31,411 nucleotides of DNA from AP-15 sp035570595. GTDB lineage: Bacteria > Pseudomonadota > Alphaproteobacteria > ATCC43930 > CGMCC-115725. Location of the stretch: the NCBI GenBank assembly GCA_035570595.1, contig DATMLF010000231.1, forward strand, positions 1 to 31,411, read 5' to 3'. This document shows positions 23,586-31,411 of this stretch, piece by piece. Under the pieces are notes generated by a model. That model saw nothing but the letters and a program-made list of their open reading frames with translations. It was not told the DNA's origin and did no database searches. Positions within the stretch are counted from its first letter, which is position 1, and every line of letters starts with the position of its first letter. A program made the translations under genes and the position numbers.

Positions 23586-23839
23586 CCGTCATTCCGGGGC
23601 GTGGGCATTGCCCGCGAACCCGGAACCCAGGCAAAGGGCGTTGGGAAATACCGGCAGGGCAATGTTTCCATCGGTTCCGGGCCTGCCAAGCGGCATCCCG
23701 GCATGACAAGCTCGCAAGTTGTGTGATTTCTTCACATGCTCGCAGGCCGGGAACCATGAACACCGCGATCGAAATATTTTCAATGCTGGTGTTCATGGAT
23801 TCCGGGCTCGCGGGGAAGGCCCGCGCCCCGGAAAGACGG
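23586..23839. repeat. 254-bp element with 44-bp imperfect terminal inverted repeats (MITE/REP-like)
   Basis: The left arm (23586-23629, starting CCGTCATTCCGGGGCG) and the right arm (23796-23839, ending CGCCCCGGAAAGACGG) are complementary at 38 of 44 positions. Nested inside are GGTTCCGGGCCTGC (23673-23686) against GCAGGCCGGGAACC (23742-23755), 13 of 14 matching, and a perfect hairpin CCATGAACACC (23754-23764) against GGTGTTCATGG (23788-23798). A further perfect pair, TGTGAAGAAATC (23567-23578) and GATTTCTTCACA (23725-23736), has one arm outside the left end. No ORF inside looks real. It occupies most of the 514-base gap between the Spy-like gene and hyuA. Confidence 0.85.
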
Positions 23840-23945
23840 TAGGCTCGGAGGCCGGACGTGTTTCGGTCGCGCGCCCTGACCAGTTGACAGCGCGGTTCGC
23901 GGCACCGAAGACTTGACGCGCCTGCCGGGTTTTAGGGGCGTGATC

Positions 23946-26027
23946 GTGCAAGAAGGCGCAAGACTGGGCGTCGACATCGGCGGCACCTTTACCGATGTGG
24001 CGCTCGAATTGGGCGAGCGGCGGTGGAGCGCCAAGATCCTGACCACGCCCGCCGCACCCGAGCGCGCGGTCATCGAGGTGATCCGCCGGGTGCTGGGCGA
24101 GGCCGAGCTCGGCCCCGGCGATTTGTCGATCATCATCCACGGCACGACCTTGGCGACCAACGCGATCATCGAGCGCAAGGGGGCGAAAACCGCGCTTTTG
24201 ACGACCGAGGGCTTTCGCGACACGATCGAAATCCGCCACGAGAACCGCTTCGAGCAATACGACGTCAACATCGACCTGCCGCCGCCGCTGGTGCCGCGCC
24301 GGCTGCGCTTCCCGGTGCGCGAGCGGATCGACGCGCAGGGCCGGGTGCTCGTGCCGCTCGACGAGAAGGGTGTCGCCGCCCTCGCCGGCCGGCTCGCCGA
24401 GCAGGAGGTCGAGGCGGTCGCGATCGGCTTTCTGCACAGTTTTACGAATCCAGCGCACGAGCGCCGCGCCGGCGCGATCCTGGCGCGGCATCTGCCCGAG
24501 GTGCCGGTCACCCTGTCGAGCGACGTGTCGCCGGAGATGCGCGAATACGAGCGCTTCTCGACCGCCTGCGCCAACGCCTACGTCCAGCCGCTGATCGGCC
24601 GCTATCTCGGCAATCTCGAAGCCCTGCTGCGGCGAGAGGGGTTTGCCTGCCCGCTGTTTTTGATGCTGTCGGGCGGCGGGTTGACCGCGGTCGAGACCGC
24701 GATCCGGTTTCCGGTGCGGCTCGTCGAGTCGGGGCCGGCGGGCGGCGCCATCTTTGCCGCCGAGATCGCCCGCCAGTGCGCGCTCGACAAGGTGCTGTCC
24801 TACGACATGGGCGGCACCACCGCCAAAATCTGCCTGATCGACGACTTGCAGCCGCAGTCGAGCCGCGCCTTTGAGGTGGCGCGCGTCTACCGCTTCAAAA
24901 AGGGGAGCGGCCTGCCGTTGCGCATCCCGGTCATCGAGATGGTCGAGATCGGCGCCGGCGGCGGCTCCGTCGCGCGCGTCGACCGGCTGAAGCGGATAAC
25001 GGTCGGGCCGGACAGCGCCGGCGCCGACCCCGGCCCCGCCTGCTACGGCCGCGGCGGAGCGGCGCCGACCGTGACCGATGCCGACCTCGTGCTCGGCCGC
25101 ATCGACCCCGAGGGCTTTTCCGGCGGTCATATGACGCTCGACCGGGCTGCGGCAGAAACGTCGTTGCGCCATGACGTGGCCGAGCCCTTGGCGCTCGGGC
25201 TGGAGCTGGCGGCGCTCGGGGTCAGCGAGATCGTCGACGAGAACATGGCGAACGCCGCCCGCGTCCACGCGATCGAGAGCGGCAAGGACGCCCGCGGCCG
25301 CACGTTGGTGGCGTTTGGCGGGGCGGCTCCGCTGCATGCCGCACGGCTCGCCGAAAAGCTCGGCCTCGACCGGGTCGTGGTGCCGGCGCAGGCCGGGGTC
25401 GGCTCGGCGGTCGGGTTTTTGCGCGCGCCGATCGCATACGAGATTGTCCGCTCGGGCCTGCAGCGGCTCGACCGCTTCGAGGCGGCGCGCGCCAACGCGC
25501 TGTTGGCCGAGATGCGCGCCGAAGCGGAGCCGATCGTCCGGCGCGGCGCCCCCGACGCGCCGCTGAGCGAGGCCCGCTCGGCCTTTATGCGCTACCGCGG
25601 CCAGGGCCACGAGATCGCCGTCGCGCTGCCGGTGCGCGATTTCCGCGCCGACGACGCCCAAACGTTGCAGGCGCTCTTCGAGGATGCCTACCGCCGCCTC
25701 TACCACCGGGTCATCCCCGGTGTCGAGGTCGAGGTGTTGAGCTGGGTCTTGCTGCTCTCGGCCCCGGCGCCGGCAGAGCCCGCGCCGACGACGCCGAACC
25801 CCGCGCCCTATACGCCGCAGCCGGCCCGCCGGCGCCCGGTGTTCGACGCCGAAGCGGGCGAGTTCGTCACGGTCGCGATCCACGAGCGCCGCGACTTATC
25901 CCCCGGCGCGCAGATCCCCGGCCCGGCGGTCATCGTCGAGGACGAGACCTCGACCGTCGTCACCCGCCTTTTCACCGCGGCGATCGACACCCTGGGCTGC
26001 ATCCACCTGACCCGCCGGGCAAGCTGA
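23946..26027 (+). CDS. hydantoinase/oxoprolinase family protein, subunit A (HyuA-like)
   Basis: A 693-residue ASKHA-fold ATPase subunit of the N-methylhydantoinase/5-oxoprolinase/acetone carboxylase family, which opens cyclic amides with ATP. Motifs: GVDIGGTFTD (8-17), HGTTLATNAIIERKG, ERFSTACANAYVQPL, LSYDMGGTTAKICLI and IGAGGGSVARVD, ending in a domain with RYRGQGHEIAV. The start is uncertain: GTG 23946 has AGGGGCG at reasonable spacing, GTG 23940 is too close to it, and TTG 23913 would add a basic, non-conserved extension. The usual partner HyuB does not follow; the next gene is an RNA-modifying enzyme, so this subunit is an orphan here. Confidence 0.88.
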   Translation: MQEGARLGVDIGGTFTDVALELGERRWSAKILTTPAAPERAVIEVIRRVLGEAELGPGDLSIIIHGTTLATNAIIERKGAKTALLTTEGFRDTIEIRHENRFEQYDVNIDLPPPLVPRRLRFPVRERIDAQGRVLVPLDEKGVAALAGRLAEQEVEAVAIGFLHSFTNPAHERRAGAILARHLPEVPVTLSSDVSPEMREYERFSTACANAYVQPLIGRYLGNLEALLRREGFACPLFLMLSGGGLTAVETAIRFPVRLVESGPAGGAIFAAEIARQCALDKVLSYDMGGTTAKICLIDDLQPQSSRAFEVARVYRFKKGSGLPLRIPVIEMVEIGAGGGSVARVDRLKRITVGPDSAGADPGPACYGRGGAAPTVTDADLVLGRIDPEGFSGGHMTLDRAAAETSLRHDVAEPLALGLELAALGVSEIVDENMANAARVHAIESGKDARGRTLVAFGGAAPLHAARLAEKLGLDRVVVPAQAGVGSAVGFLRAPIAYEIVRSGLQRLDRFEAARANALLAEMRAEAEPIVRRGAPDAPLSEARSAFMRYRGQGHEIAVALPVRDFRADDAQTLQALFEDAYRRLYHRVIPGVEVEVLSWVLLLSAPAPAEPAPTTPNPAPYTPQPARRRPVFDAEAGEFVTVAIHERRDLSPGAQIPGPAVIVEDETSTVVTRLFTAAIDTLGCIHLTRRAS

Positions 26028-26137
26028 CCGCATGCCGGCGGCCCCAGCACCCAGACGAGCGCCGATGCGCAGCCTGCCGCCGTCGCGGCGGTGCTGCTTG
26101 CGCGCGGCCGACGGGCCGCCCATTTTGGGCGGGCGTC

Positions 26138-26938
26138 ATGGACAACCGCAAGCCCGACCCGGAACCCGCCGCGCACCCCGAGCGCGTCGCCCCCGAGCGC
26201 GTCGCCAAGGTGCTGGCCCGCGCCGGGCTGTGCTCGCGCCGCGACGCCGAGCGCTGGATCGCCGACGGGCGGGTCTCGGTTGACGGCGCCGTGTTGACCA
26301 GCCCGGCGGTCACGGTCGCCGCCGGCAACGAGATCCGCGTCGACGGCAAGCCGCTCCCGCAGCCCGACCGGGCGCGGCTGTGGCGCTATCACAAGGCCGC
26401 GGGGCTCGTCACCACGCACCGCGACGAAAAGGGCCGGCCGACGGTGTTCGCGGCGCTCCCCAGGGATTTGCCGCGGCTGATTTCGATCGGCCGGCTCGAC
26501 CTCAATTCCGAGGGGCTCCTGCTTTTGACCAACGACGGGGCGCTCGCCCGCCGCCTCGAGTTGCCGGCGACCGGCTGGGTGCGGCGCTACAAGGTGCGGG
26601 TGCACGGCGAGGTCGACCCTACCCGCCTCGGCCGCCTCGCCGGCGGGGTCACGATCGACGGGGTTTCCTATGGCCCGATCCGCGCCGCGCTAGAACGCAC
26701 CCAGGGCAGCAACGCCTGGGTCGCGATGGCGCTGACCGAAGGCAAGAACCGCGAGGTGCGCCGGGTGTTGGAGCATCTCGGGTTGCAGGTGACCCGGCTG
26801 ATCCGCCTGTCCTACGGCCCGTTCCAGCTGGGCAGCCTCGAGCGCGGCATGCTCGCCGAGGTCCCGCGCAAGGCGCTCGCCGAGCAGCTGGGCGACGAAG
26901 CGCCCAAATGGGCGGCGCATGCGGATCGTCGGCGGTAG
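26138..26938 (+). CDS. RsuA/RluB family pseudouridine synthase
   Basis: A 266-residue rRNA-modifying enzyme converting uridine to pseudouridine. An N-terminal S4 RNA-binding domain (about 18-65, RVAKVLARAGLCSRRDAERW) is followed by the catalytic core with Asp121 in the family signature GRLDLNSEGLLLLTNDG, then GKNREVRRVLEHLGLQVTRL. Similarity in layout is nearest RluB/RsuA, so the target could be 23S U2605 or 16S U516; sequence alone does not decide. ATG 26138 starts just before the S4 domain. It overlaps rsmD by 20 bases, forming a small ribosome-modification operon. Confidence 0.92.
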   Translation: MDNRKPDPEPAAHPERVAPERVAKVLARAGLCSRRDAERWIADGRVSVDGAVLTSPAVTVAAGNEIRVDGKPLPQPDRARLWRYHKAAGLVTTHRDEKGRPTVFAALPRDLPRLISIGRLDLNSEGLLLLTNDGALARRLELPATGWVRRYKVRVHGEVDPTRLGRLAGGVTIDGVSYGPIRAALERTQGSNAWVAMALTEGKNREVRRVLEHLGLQVTRLIRLSYGPFQLGSLERGMLAEVPRKALAEQLGDEAPKWAAHADRRR

Positions 26939-27485
26939 CCATCGCGGCCGCCGCCTCGCTGCCCCATCGGGTGCGGCGGTGCGCCCGACCAGCGACCGCG
27001 CCCGCGAGGCCTTGTTCAACATCCTCTCGCACGGCGATTTCGCTGCCGCGGGGCTCCCGTTCGCCGAGGCCGCGGTGCTCGACGCTTTTGCCGGGACCGG
27101 GGCGCTCGGGCTCGAAGCATTGTCGCGCGGTGCGGCCGAGGCAGTGTTCATCGAAAACGACCGCGACGCGCTCGCCGCGTTGCGCCGCAACATCGCCGAG
27201 CTCGGCGAGAATGCCCGCGCCCGCATCATCGCCGGCGACGCCAGCCGGCCGCCGCTCGCCTCGGTTGCCTGCGCGGTCGCCTTTCTCGACCCGCCCTATG
27301 GCAGCGGGCTTGCCGCGCCGGCGCTGACCGCACTTGCCGCGGCCGGCTGGCTGACCCTTGACGCGCTCGCAGTGGTGGAAGTCGGGGCGCGCGAGGCGCT
27401 GACCCCGCCGGACGGTTTCGCCGTGCTTGACGAGCGCGTCTACGGCGCCGCCCGCGTCGTCTTTATGCGCCGCGAAGCAGCCTGA
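26919..27485 (+). CDS. rsmD: 16S rRNA (guanine(966)-N(2))-methyltransferase
   Basis: A 188-residue SAM-dependent methyltransferase that modifies G966 of 16S rRNA in the assembled 30S particle. It opens with the family-typical MRIVGGSHRGRRLAAP and RPTSDRAREALFNIL, has motif I DAFAGTGALGLEALSRGA (55-72) and the catalytic LDPPYGSG (DPPY at 124-127). The start ATG 26919 lies inside the end of the pseudouridine synthase gene in another frame, giving a 20-base overlap and probable translational coupling. Confidence 0.95.
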   Translation: MRIVGGSHRGRRLAAPSGAAVRPTSDRAREALFNILSHGDFAAAGLPFAEAAVLDAFAGTGALGLEALSRGAAEAVFIENDRDALAALRRNIAELGENARARIIAGDASRPPLASVACAVAFLDPPYGSGLAAPALTALAAAGWLTLDALAVVEVGAREALTPPDGFAVLDERVYGAARVVFMRREAA

Positions 27486-27542
27486 TCCGGGGTACATATT
27501 CGACAGGCTACGCAAACCGTTGACTGACGAGAGGACAGCCGG

Positions 27543-28574
27543 GTGGCCACGGCCGGACCGCGCAACCTGATCACCGACGTCCCGGGCATCCTGGTCGGCC
27601 AGGCCGAGGACCGCGCCGGGACAACCGGCACGACCGTCGTGCTGGCGGAAGAGCCGGCAGTGGCCTCGGTCGACGTCCGCGGCGGCGCGCCCGGCACGCG
27701 CGAGACCGAGCTGCTCGCGGCGGACGCGCTCGTCGACCGGGTCGACGCGGTGGTGCTGTCGGGTGGCTCTGCCTTTGGGCTCGACGCGGCGGGCGGGGTG
27801 ACGGAATGGCTCGCCGCCGCCGGCCGCGGCTTTCGGGTCGGGGGAACGAGCCGCTCACTGGAGATCCGGGTGCCGATCGTCCCCGCCGCGATCCTGTTCG
27901 ACCTGCCGTTTCCGGGACGGCTAATTTGGGCCGGCGAACCGCCTTACCGCGAGCTCGGCCGGCGCGCGGTCGGCGCCGCCGCCAAGGACTTCGCCCTCGG
28001 CAATACCGGGGCCGGGCTCGGCGCCCGGGCCGGCAGCCTAAAGGGCGGGATCGGCAGCGCCTCGCTGGTGCTCGCCGACGGGGCGACCGTCGGCGCCGTC
28101 GTCGCGGTCAACAGCTGGGGTTCGGCGGTGCGGCCGGATTGCGGGCGGCTGTGGGCGGCCGAGCTGGCCCTGCCGGGCGAGATCGACCCGCAGCCGCCGA
28201 CCCCGCGCACGCCGCTCGACCCCGAGGACTTCGCCGAGACCCGCACCGCGGTTCCCGGCGGCGCAACCACGGTCGCGGTTGTCGCCACCGACGCGGCGCT
28301 CGGCAAGCCCGGCTGCCGCCGGCTCGCGGTCATGGCGCAGGACGGGCTCGCCCGGGCAATCCGGCCGATCCACACGCCGTTCGACGGCGACAGCGTCTTT
28401 GCGCTGGCGACCGGCGCCGGCCCGCCGGTGGAGGCCGCGGCGCTGCTGCGGCTCGGCGCCGCCGCCGCCGACTGCCTCGCTCGCGCGGTCATGCGCGCGC
28501 TGACCGCGGCCGAACCGCTCAACGGCGTCGCGAATTGGCGGCAGCGCTGGGGAGGGCGTCAGCCGCCGGCGTGA
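27543..28574 (+). CDS. P1 family peptidase (DmpA-like N-terminal nucleophile aminopeptidase)
   Basis: A 343-residue member of peptidase family P1/S58 (DmpA, beta-peptidyl aminopeptidase), made as a precursor that cleaves itself so the second chain starts with the nucleophile. Conserved blocks are VDVRGGAPGTRETELL, VDAVVLSGGSAFGLDAAGGV, NTGAGLGARAGSLKGGIGSA, AVVAVNSWGSA and PIHTPFDGDSVFALATGAG. The expected nucleophile is Thr242 in GGATTVAVVATDAAL; most relatives have Asn before the Thr and this one has Ala241. The start is GTG 27543 with AGAGGA eight bases upstream. No signal peptide is present, so it is cytoplasmic. Substrate unknown. Confidence 0.88.
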   Translation: MATAGPRNLITDVPGILVGQAEDRAGTTGTTVVLAEEPAVASVDVRGGAPGTRETELLAADALVDRVDAVVLSGGSAFGLDAAGGVTEWLAAAGRGFRVGGTSRSLEIRVPIVPAAILFDLPFPGRLIWAGEPPYRELGRRAVGAAAKDFALGNTGAGLGARAGSLKGGIGSASLVLADGATVGAVVAVNSWGSAVRPDCGRLWAAELALPGEIDPQPPTPRTPLDPEDFAETRTAVPGGATTVAVVATDAALGKPGCRRLAVMAQDGLARAIRPIHTPFDGDSVFALATGAGPPVEAAALLRLGAAAADCLARAVMRALTAAEPLNGVANWRQRWGGRQPPA

Positions 28575-28613
28575 CCACAGCGGCCTGAAACTCGGCTTTG
28601 GGTATTGGGAGGA

Positions 28614-30167
28614 TCACCCGAACGCCGGCGCGCGCGGCGGCTGCGCGAAATCGAAGCCGTCGGCAAGGTTGTAGGCCCGCGCGTCGCGCTGCTGCAGCGG
28701 CTTCAGGCCGAACCGCGCCTCGATCAATGCCAAGACCGAAGTCGTGTCGGCGACGCGGTGGTCGACATAGCCGCGCCGCGCCCACGGGCTGACCAGCAAT
28801 GCCGGGATACGGGTGCCGCAACCGTAGGCGTCGGGGGTGGGCGGCGCCAAATGGTCCCAGAACCCGCCACCCTCGTCATAGGTGACGACGACGGCGCTCT
28901 TCTCCCACAGCCGGCTGTGGCCGAGCGCCTTCAGCAAACCCATGACCCAGTCCTCGCCCCAGCGCGGCGCCGAATCCGCCGGATGCTCGTCGCGCGCGCC
29001 GGTCGCCTTCAGAAACGAAACGGGCGGCAACCGGCCGGTCTTCAGGTCGTCGAGAAAATCGTCGCTGTCGCGGATATGGCCGGCCTTTACGTTCTGGAAC
29101 CAGCTGGGCAGATACTGGAACGGGTTGTGGTGCGGCAGGTAGAGCGCCGGCGTGTCGACCACGACCGAGCCGTCGCCGGCCCCGAACGCGGTCTTGAGCG
29201 CCCACGGCTTGACCGCGTTCCACCCCTCGTTGTACCAGGCCCAGCCGAGACCGGCGGCGTCGAGTCGGTCGGCGATCGTCGGATAGGTCTGCTCGGCGGG
29301 CGGCGGCGCCAAGTCAATCGACCCCATAAAGGTCTCGCTCGGGCCGTTCACCGGCGCCACGTCGTTGATCAGGATCCCGGCCTTGTCATAGGGCTTGTCG
29401 AAGACCGGCGGCTCGAGGCTGCCGGTCTTGGCCGCCGGCGGCTTTGACCATTGCGCCGAGCGCGCCGCCACGAGGTAGAGAGCGTTGCCGGTCGAGCCGC
29501 CGGTCATCGCCTGGAAGAAATGGTCGAACAGCACGTATTCGTCGGCGAGGCGATGGTATTGCGGCAGGTCCTCGCGCGTGTAGTAGCCGAGGACGGCACC
29601 CGACGGCGTCGACTGGGCAAGCATCATCGCCACCGGGTCTTTTCCTGGCCCCTTGTCGAAGAATTCGTGCTTGCCGGCGAGCGCCAACGCCACGAAGCGG
29701 TCCATCTTGCCGTGGTCGATCTGCGCCGACATGCGGAAAAAGTGGTGCGAGGGGTCCCACGGCACGTTGTCGTCCGGCCGGATGTAGGGGGTCAGGCGAA
29801 ACGGCCGGTTTTCGAGGAGCGCGTCGGCAAAGCCCGGCACCTGGTAGGGCACCGGCAGATAGCCGTAGGGCACGCCCGCCGGGTTCTTTTGCAACCCGGT
29901 AAAGCGCGCGTCGATTCGGCCCTCGGCGTCCAGCAGGTTCGCGACCGCGGCCCCGCCCGGCGGCTGATAGGCGCCGAAATAATGGTCGAAGCTGCGGTTC
30001 TCCTGATAGATCACGATGATGTGGTCGACCTTGCCGCGCAGCCCTTGCAGGTCCGGCGCGGCGGGCGCGGCAGCCAGCGCCGGCAAGCGCGACGCGAGAA
30101 ACGCCGCACCGCCGGCCGCCGCGGCCGATTTCAGAAAGCTGCGCCGGCTTTGCCCGCGGCTCGTCAT
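28614..30167 (-). CDS. Tat-exported phosphoesterase (phospholipase C / acid phosphatase family)
   Basis: A 517-residue enzyme of the PF04185 phosphoesterase family (PlcN-type phospholipase C and AcpA-type acid phosphatase). The N-terminus SRGQSRRSFLKSAAAAGGAA is a twin-arginine signal (Arg8, Arg9), with a hydrophobic stretch ending in ALAAAPAAP, so the protein folds before export. HIIVIYQENRSFDHYFGAY (motif at 56-65) holds the metal-site Asn and nucleophile region, and DEGGGFWDHLAPP near the C-terminus supplies further metal ligands. ATG 30167 with GGGGGCGGGG upstream is taken over the TTG four codons earlier. It probably follows the DUF2784 gene in one transcript (61-base gap). Confidence 0.9.
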   Translation of the reverse strand: MTSRGQSRRSFLKSAAAAGGAAFLASRLPALAAAPAAPDLQGLRGKVDHIIVIYQENRSFDHYFGAYQPPGGAAVANLLDAEGRIDARFTGLQKNPAGVPYGYLPVPYQVPGFADALLENRPFRLTPYIRPDDNVPWDPSHHFFRMSAQIDHGKMDRFVALALAGKHEFFDKGPGKDPVAMMLAQSTPSGAVLGYYTREDLPQYHRLADEYVLFDHFFQAMTGGSTGNALYLVAARSAQWSKPPAAKTGSLEPPVFDKPYDKAGILINDVAPVNGPSETFMGSIDLAPPPAEQTYPTIADRLDAAGLGWAWYNEGWNAVKPWALKTAFGAGDGSVVVDTPALYLPHHNPFQYLPSWFQNVKAGHIRDSDDFLDDLKTGRLPPVSFLKATGARDEHPADSAPRWGEDWVMGLLKALGHSRLWEKSAVVVTYDEGGGFWDHLAPPTPDAYGCGTRIPALLVSPWARRGYVDHRVADTTSVLALIEARFGLKPLQQRDARAYNLADGFDFAQPPRAPAFG

Positions 30168-30228
30168 CCCCGCCCCCAACTATCGCGGCCCCGGCCGTCC
30201 CGCCGGCCGGTCCCCTTTAGCCGAATTA

Positions 30229-30639
30229 TCACGCTTTTATGTCAGTTGTACGAACCTGAATGACCGTGCGGTGCAGCGGCCGACGCGGCGGCACCAGCCA
30301 GAGCAGCGCCAGCGCATAAAGGAAGACGACGGCGTATAGCGCCGCGAACACCCAGAGCGGCAGCGGCCAATAGATTGCCCGAGCGACCCAGCGCGCGATC
30401 AACGGTGCGCGGCCCGCGGCGCCGCCGGACAACGCCCCCTGCCACATCGTCAAAATGCAGGCGCGGCCCGCCAGCGCCTGCGCCGCGACCGCCGCCAGCA
30501 GCAGAATGTGCACGATGCGCCACCACCCGACACGCACAAACCGCCACCCGCACGCCGCACCGACGGGCACCGCGACGAGCCCGAACAGGTTGAACAGGAT
30601 GATCGCGACGTGCACGCCAAGAACGCAATCGGCCAGCAT
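30229..30639 (-). CDS. DUF2784 domain-containing membrane protein
   Basis: A 136-residue protein with about four hydrophobic segments: LADCVLGVHVAIILFNLFGL, VGWWRIVHILLLAAVAAQAL, a third around WPLPLWVFAALYAVVFLYAL, and the region between. The order LAD...H..F..F, then WR..H, then C-ILTMWQ (the CPLTxxE position of the family) fits DUF2784, an inner-membrane family of unknown function. ATG 30639 begins exactly at the family start; the longer frame upstream is the antisense shadow of the aldehyde dehydrogenase. No strong ribosome site was seen. The basic C-terminus (PPRRPLHRTVIQVRTTDIKA) should be cytoplasmic. Confidence 0.72.
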   Translation of the reverse strand: MLADCVLGVHVAIILFNLFGLVAVPVGAACGWRFVRVGWWRIVHILLLAAVAAQALAGRACILTMWQGALSGGAAGRAPLIARWVARAIYWPLPLWVFAALYAVVFLYALALLWLVPPRRPLHRTVIQVRTTDIKA

Positions 30640-30774
30640 CCTGAAAGCCCGTTGCCGCGGGAGCGCGTTGTCGGAAGGGCCTGTAGAAGCGATGCTTGCG
30701 CGCCGGTCGGCGCGAGCCTTGCCAACCCCCGAAGCGCTTCGTACGTATCGTAAAGCCAAAGGGAGGTATGCGCG

Positions 30775-31411
30775 ATGAAGCTTTCCGATCCGAAGCTGTT
30801 CCGCCAGCAATGCTATGTCGACGGCGAGTGGGTTGACGCGTTGAACCGCGGCACGATCCCGGTTACCGACCCGGCGAGCGGCGAAACCCTCGGCACCGTG
30901 CCCCGCATGGGCGCCGAGGAGACCCGTCGCGCGATCGAGGCGGCCGACCGGGCGCTCCCCGCTTGGCGAGCCAAGACCGCCAAGGAGCGCGCCCACATCC
31001 TGCGCCGCTGGTATGATTTGATGATGGCGAACCAGGATGACCTCGCCACCCTGATGACCGCCGAGCAAGGCAAGCCGCTCGCCGAGTCGAAGGGCGAGAT
31101 CGCCTACGCCGCGGCTTTTATCGAATGGTTTGGCGAGGAGGGCAAGCGCATCTACGGCGACACGATCCCGGCGCACATGGCCGACAAGCGCATCGTCGTC
31201 ACCAAGGAGCCGATCGGCGTCACCGCCGCGATCACTCCGTGGAACTTCCCGGCGGCGATGATCACCCGCAAATGCGGCCCGGCCTTGGCCGCGGGTTGCA
31301 CGATGGTGCTGAAGCCGGCCTCCGCGACACCCTATTCGGCCTTGGCATTGTGCGAGCTGGCCGAGCGCGCCGGGGTGCCGCGCGGGGTCTTTTCGTGCGT
31401 GACCGGTGGTG
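30775..31411 (+). CDS. gabD: NAD(P)-dependent succinate-semialdehyde dehydrogenase (partial, runs off right edge)
   Basis: The first 212 residues of an aldehyde dehydrogenase that oxidises succinate semialdehyde to succinate, the last step of GABA breakdown. It begins MKLSDPKLFRQQCYVDGEWV at ATG 30775, nine bases after GGGAGG. Subfamily-typical segments are LMTAEQGKPLAESKGEIAYA, AAFIEWFGEEGKRIYGDTIP and the cofactor-site TPWNFPAAMITRKCGPALAA followed by LKPA. The catalytic Cys and Glu lie beyond the window, so the exact substrate is inferred from the N-terminal half. It is divergent from the DUF2784 gene. Confidence 0.88.
   Translation, partial: MKLSDPKLFRQQCYVDGEWVDALNRGTIPVTDPASGETLGTVPRMGAEETRRAIEAADRALPAWRAKTAKERAHILRRWYDLMMANQDDLATLMTAEQGKPLAESKGEIAYAAAFIEWFGEEGKRIYGDTIPAHMADKRIVVTKEPIGVTAAITPWNFPAAMITRKCGPALAAGCTMVLKPASATPYSALALCELAERAGVPRGVFSCVTGG

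Noticed and set aside
23722..23736. TGTGA-TTTCT-TCACA, resembling a CRP/FNR operator
   Set aside because: The spacer is five bases rather than the six of a CRP site, and it lies within the palindromic element, far from a gene start.
23884..23912. TTGACA near 23884 as a -35 box for hyuA
   Set aside because: No matching -10 hexamer lies 16-18 bases downstream (AAGACT at best).
23793..25883. 696-residue reverse-strand frame opposite hyuA
   Set aside because: Antisense shadow with biased composition; hyuA motifs are clear on the plus strand.

Overview
The window is a GC-rich chromosomal stretch that reads as an alphaproteobacterium, probably Hyphomicrobiales or Rhodospirillales; I cannot place it further. 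The support is a two-domain cold-shock protein, a Rhodobacter-type PmtA phospholipid methyltransferase, class II fumarase, small molybdenum hydroxylase operons, and intergenic palindromes of the GTCATTCC...GGAATCCA style common in that class. No phage, integrase, CRISPR array, transposase or rRNA was seen.

Layout. 1-4660: a lone molybdenum-hydroxylase large subunit, an AT-richer sulfotransferase gene that looks imported, tRNA-Ser(UGA), a small lipoprotein and a frameshifted small gene. 4660-12700: LLM flavin monooxygenase, fumC, the tail of a lost aldolase, an SRAP protein, an acyl-CoA dehydrogenase, a 2OG-Fe dioxygenase, a dienelactone hydrolase-like/SnoaL fusion that lacks its catalytic residues, and a PhoH ATPase. 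12721-16297: a tightly coupled three-gene operon for a PaoABC-type aldehyde oxidoreductase (2Fe-2S, FAD/4Fe-4S and Moco subunits, joined by ATGA overlaps). 16559-20832: methylmalonate-semialdehyde dehydrogenase, a tandem repeat and compound palindrome, a YkgJ-like cysteine cluster protein, then an SDR and an FAH-family hydrolase that together fit the last two steps of the non-phosphorylative L-fucose/L-rhamnose route. 20968-23945: cold-shock protein, a 35-codon small ORF just before pmtA, a Spy-like periplasmic protein, and two further intergenic palindromic elements. 23946-31411: an orphan HyuA-type subunit, an RsuA/RluB-type pseudouridine synthase overlapping rsmD, a P1-family peptidase, a Tat-exported phosphoesterase (phospholipase C/acid phosphatase family), a DUF2784 membrane protein, and the first part of succinate-semialdehyde dehydrogenase, which runs off the right edge.

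Functionally the region is mostly a set of short, independent catabolic units (aldehyde and semialdehyde oxidation, sugar-acid breakdown, fatty acyl or organosulfur-type oxidation) among housekeeping genes (fumC, rsmD, pseudouridine synthase, phoH, tRNA-Ser). I found no convincing new defence or mobile system. The least explained items are the palindromic elements at 18121-18246 and 23586-23839, which share end sequences; the catalytically stripped hydrolase-SnoaL fusion; the small ORF ahead of pmtA; and several gene remnants.
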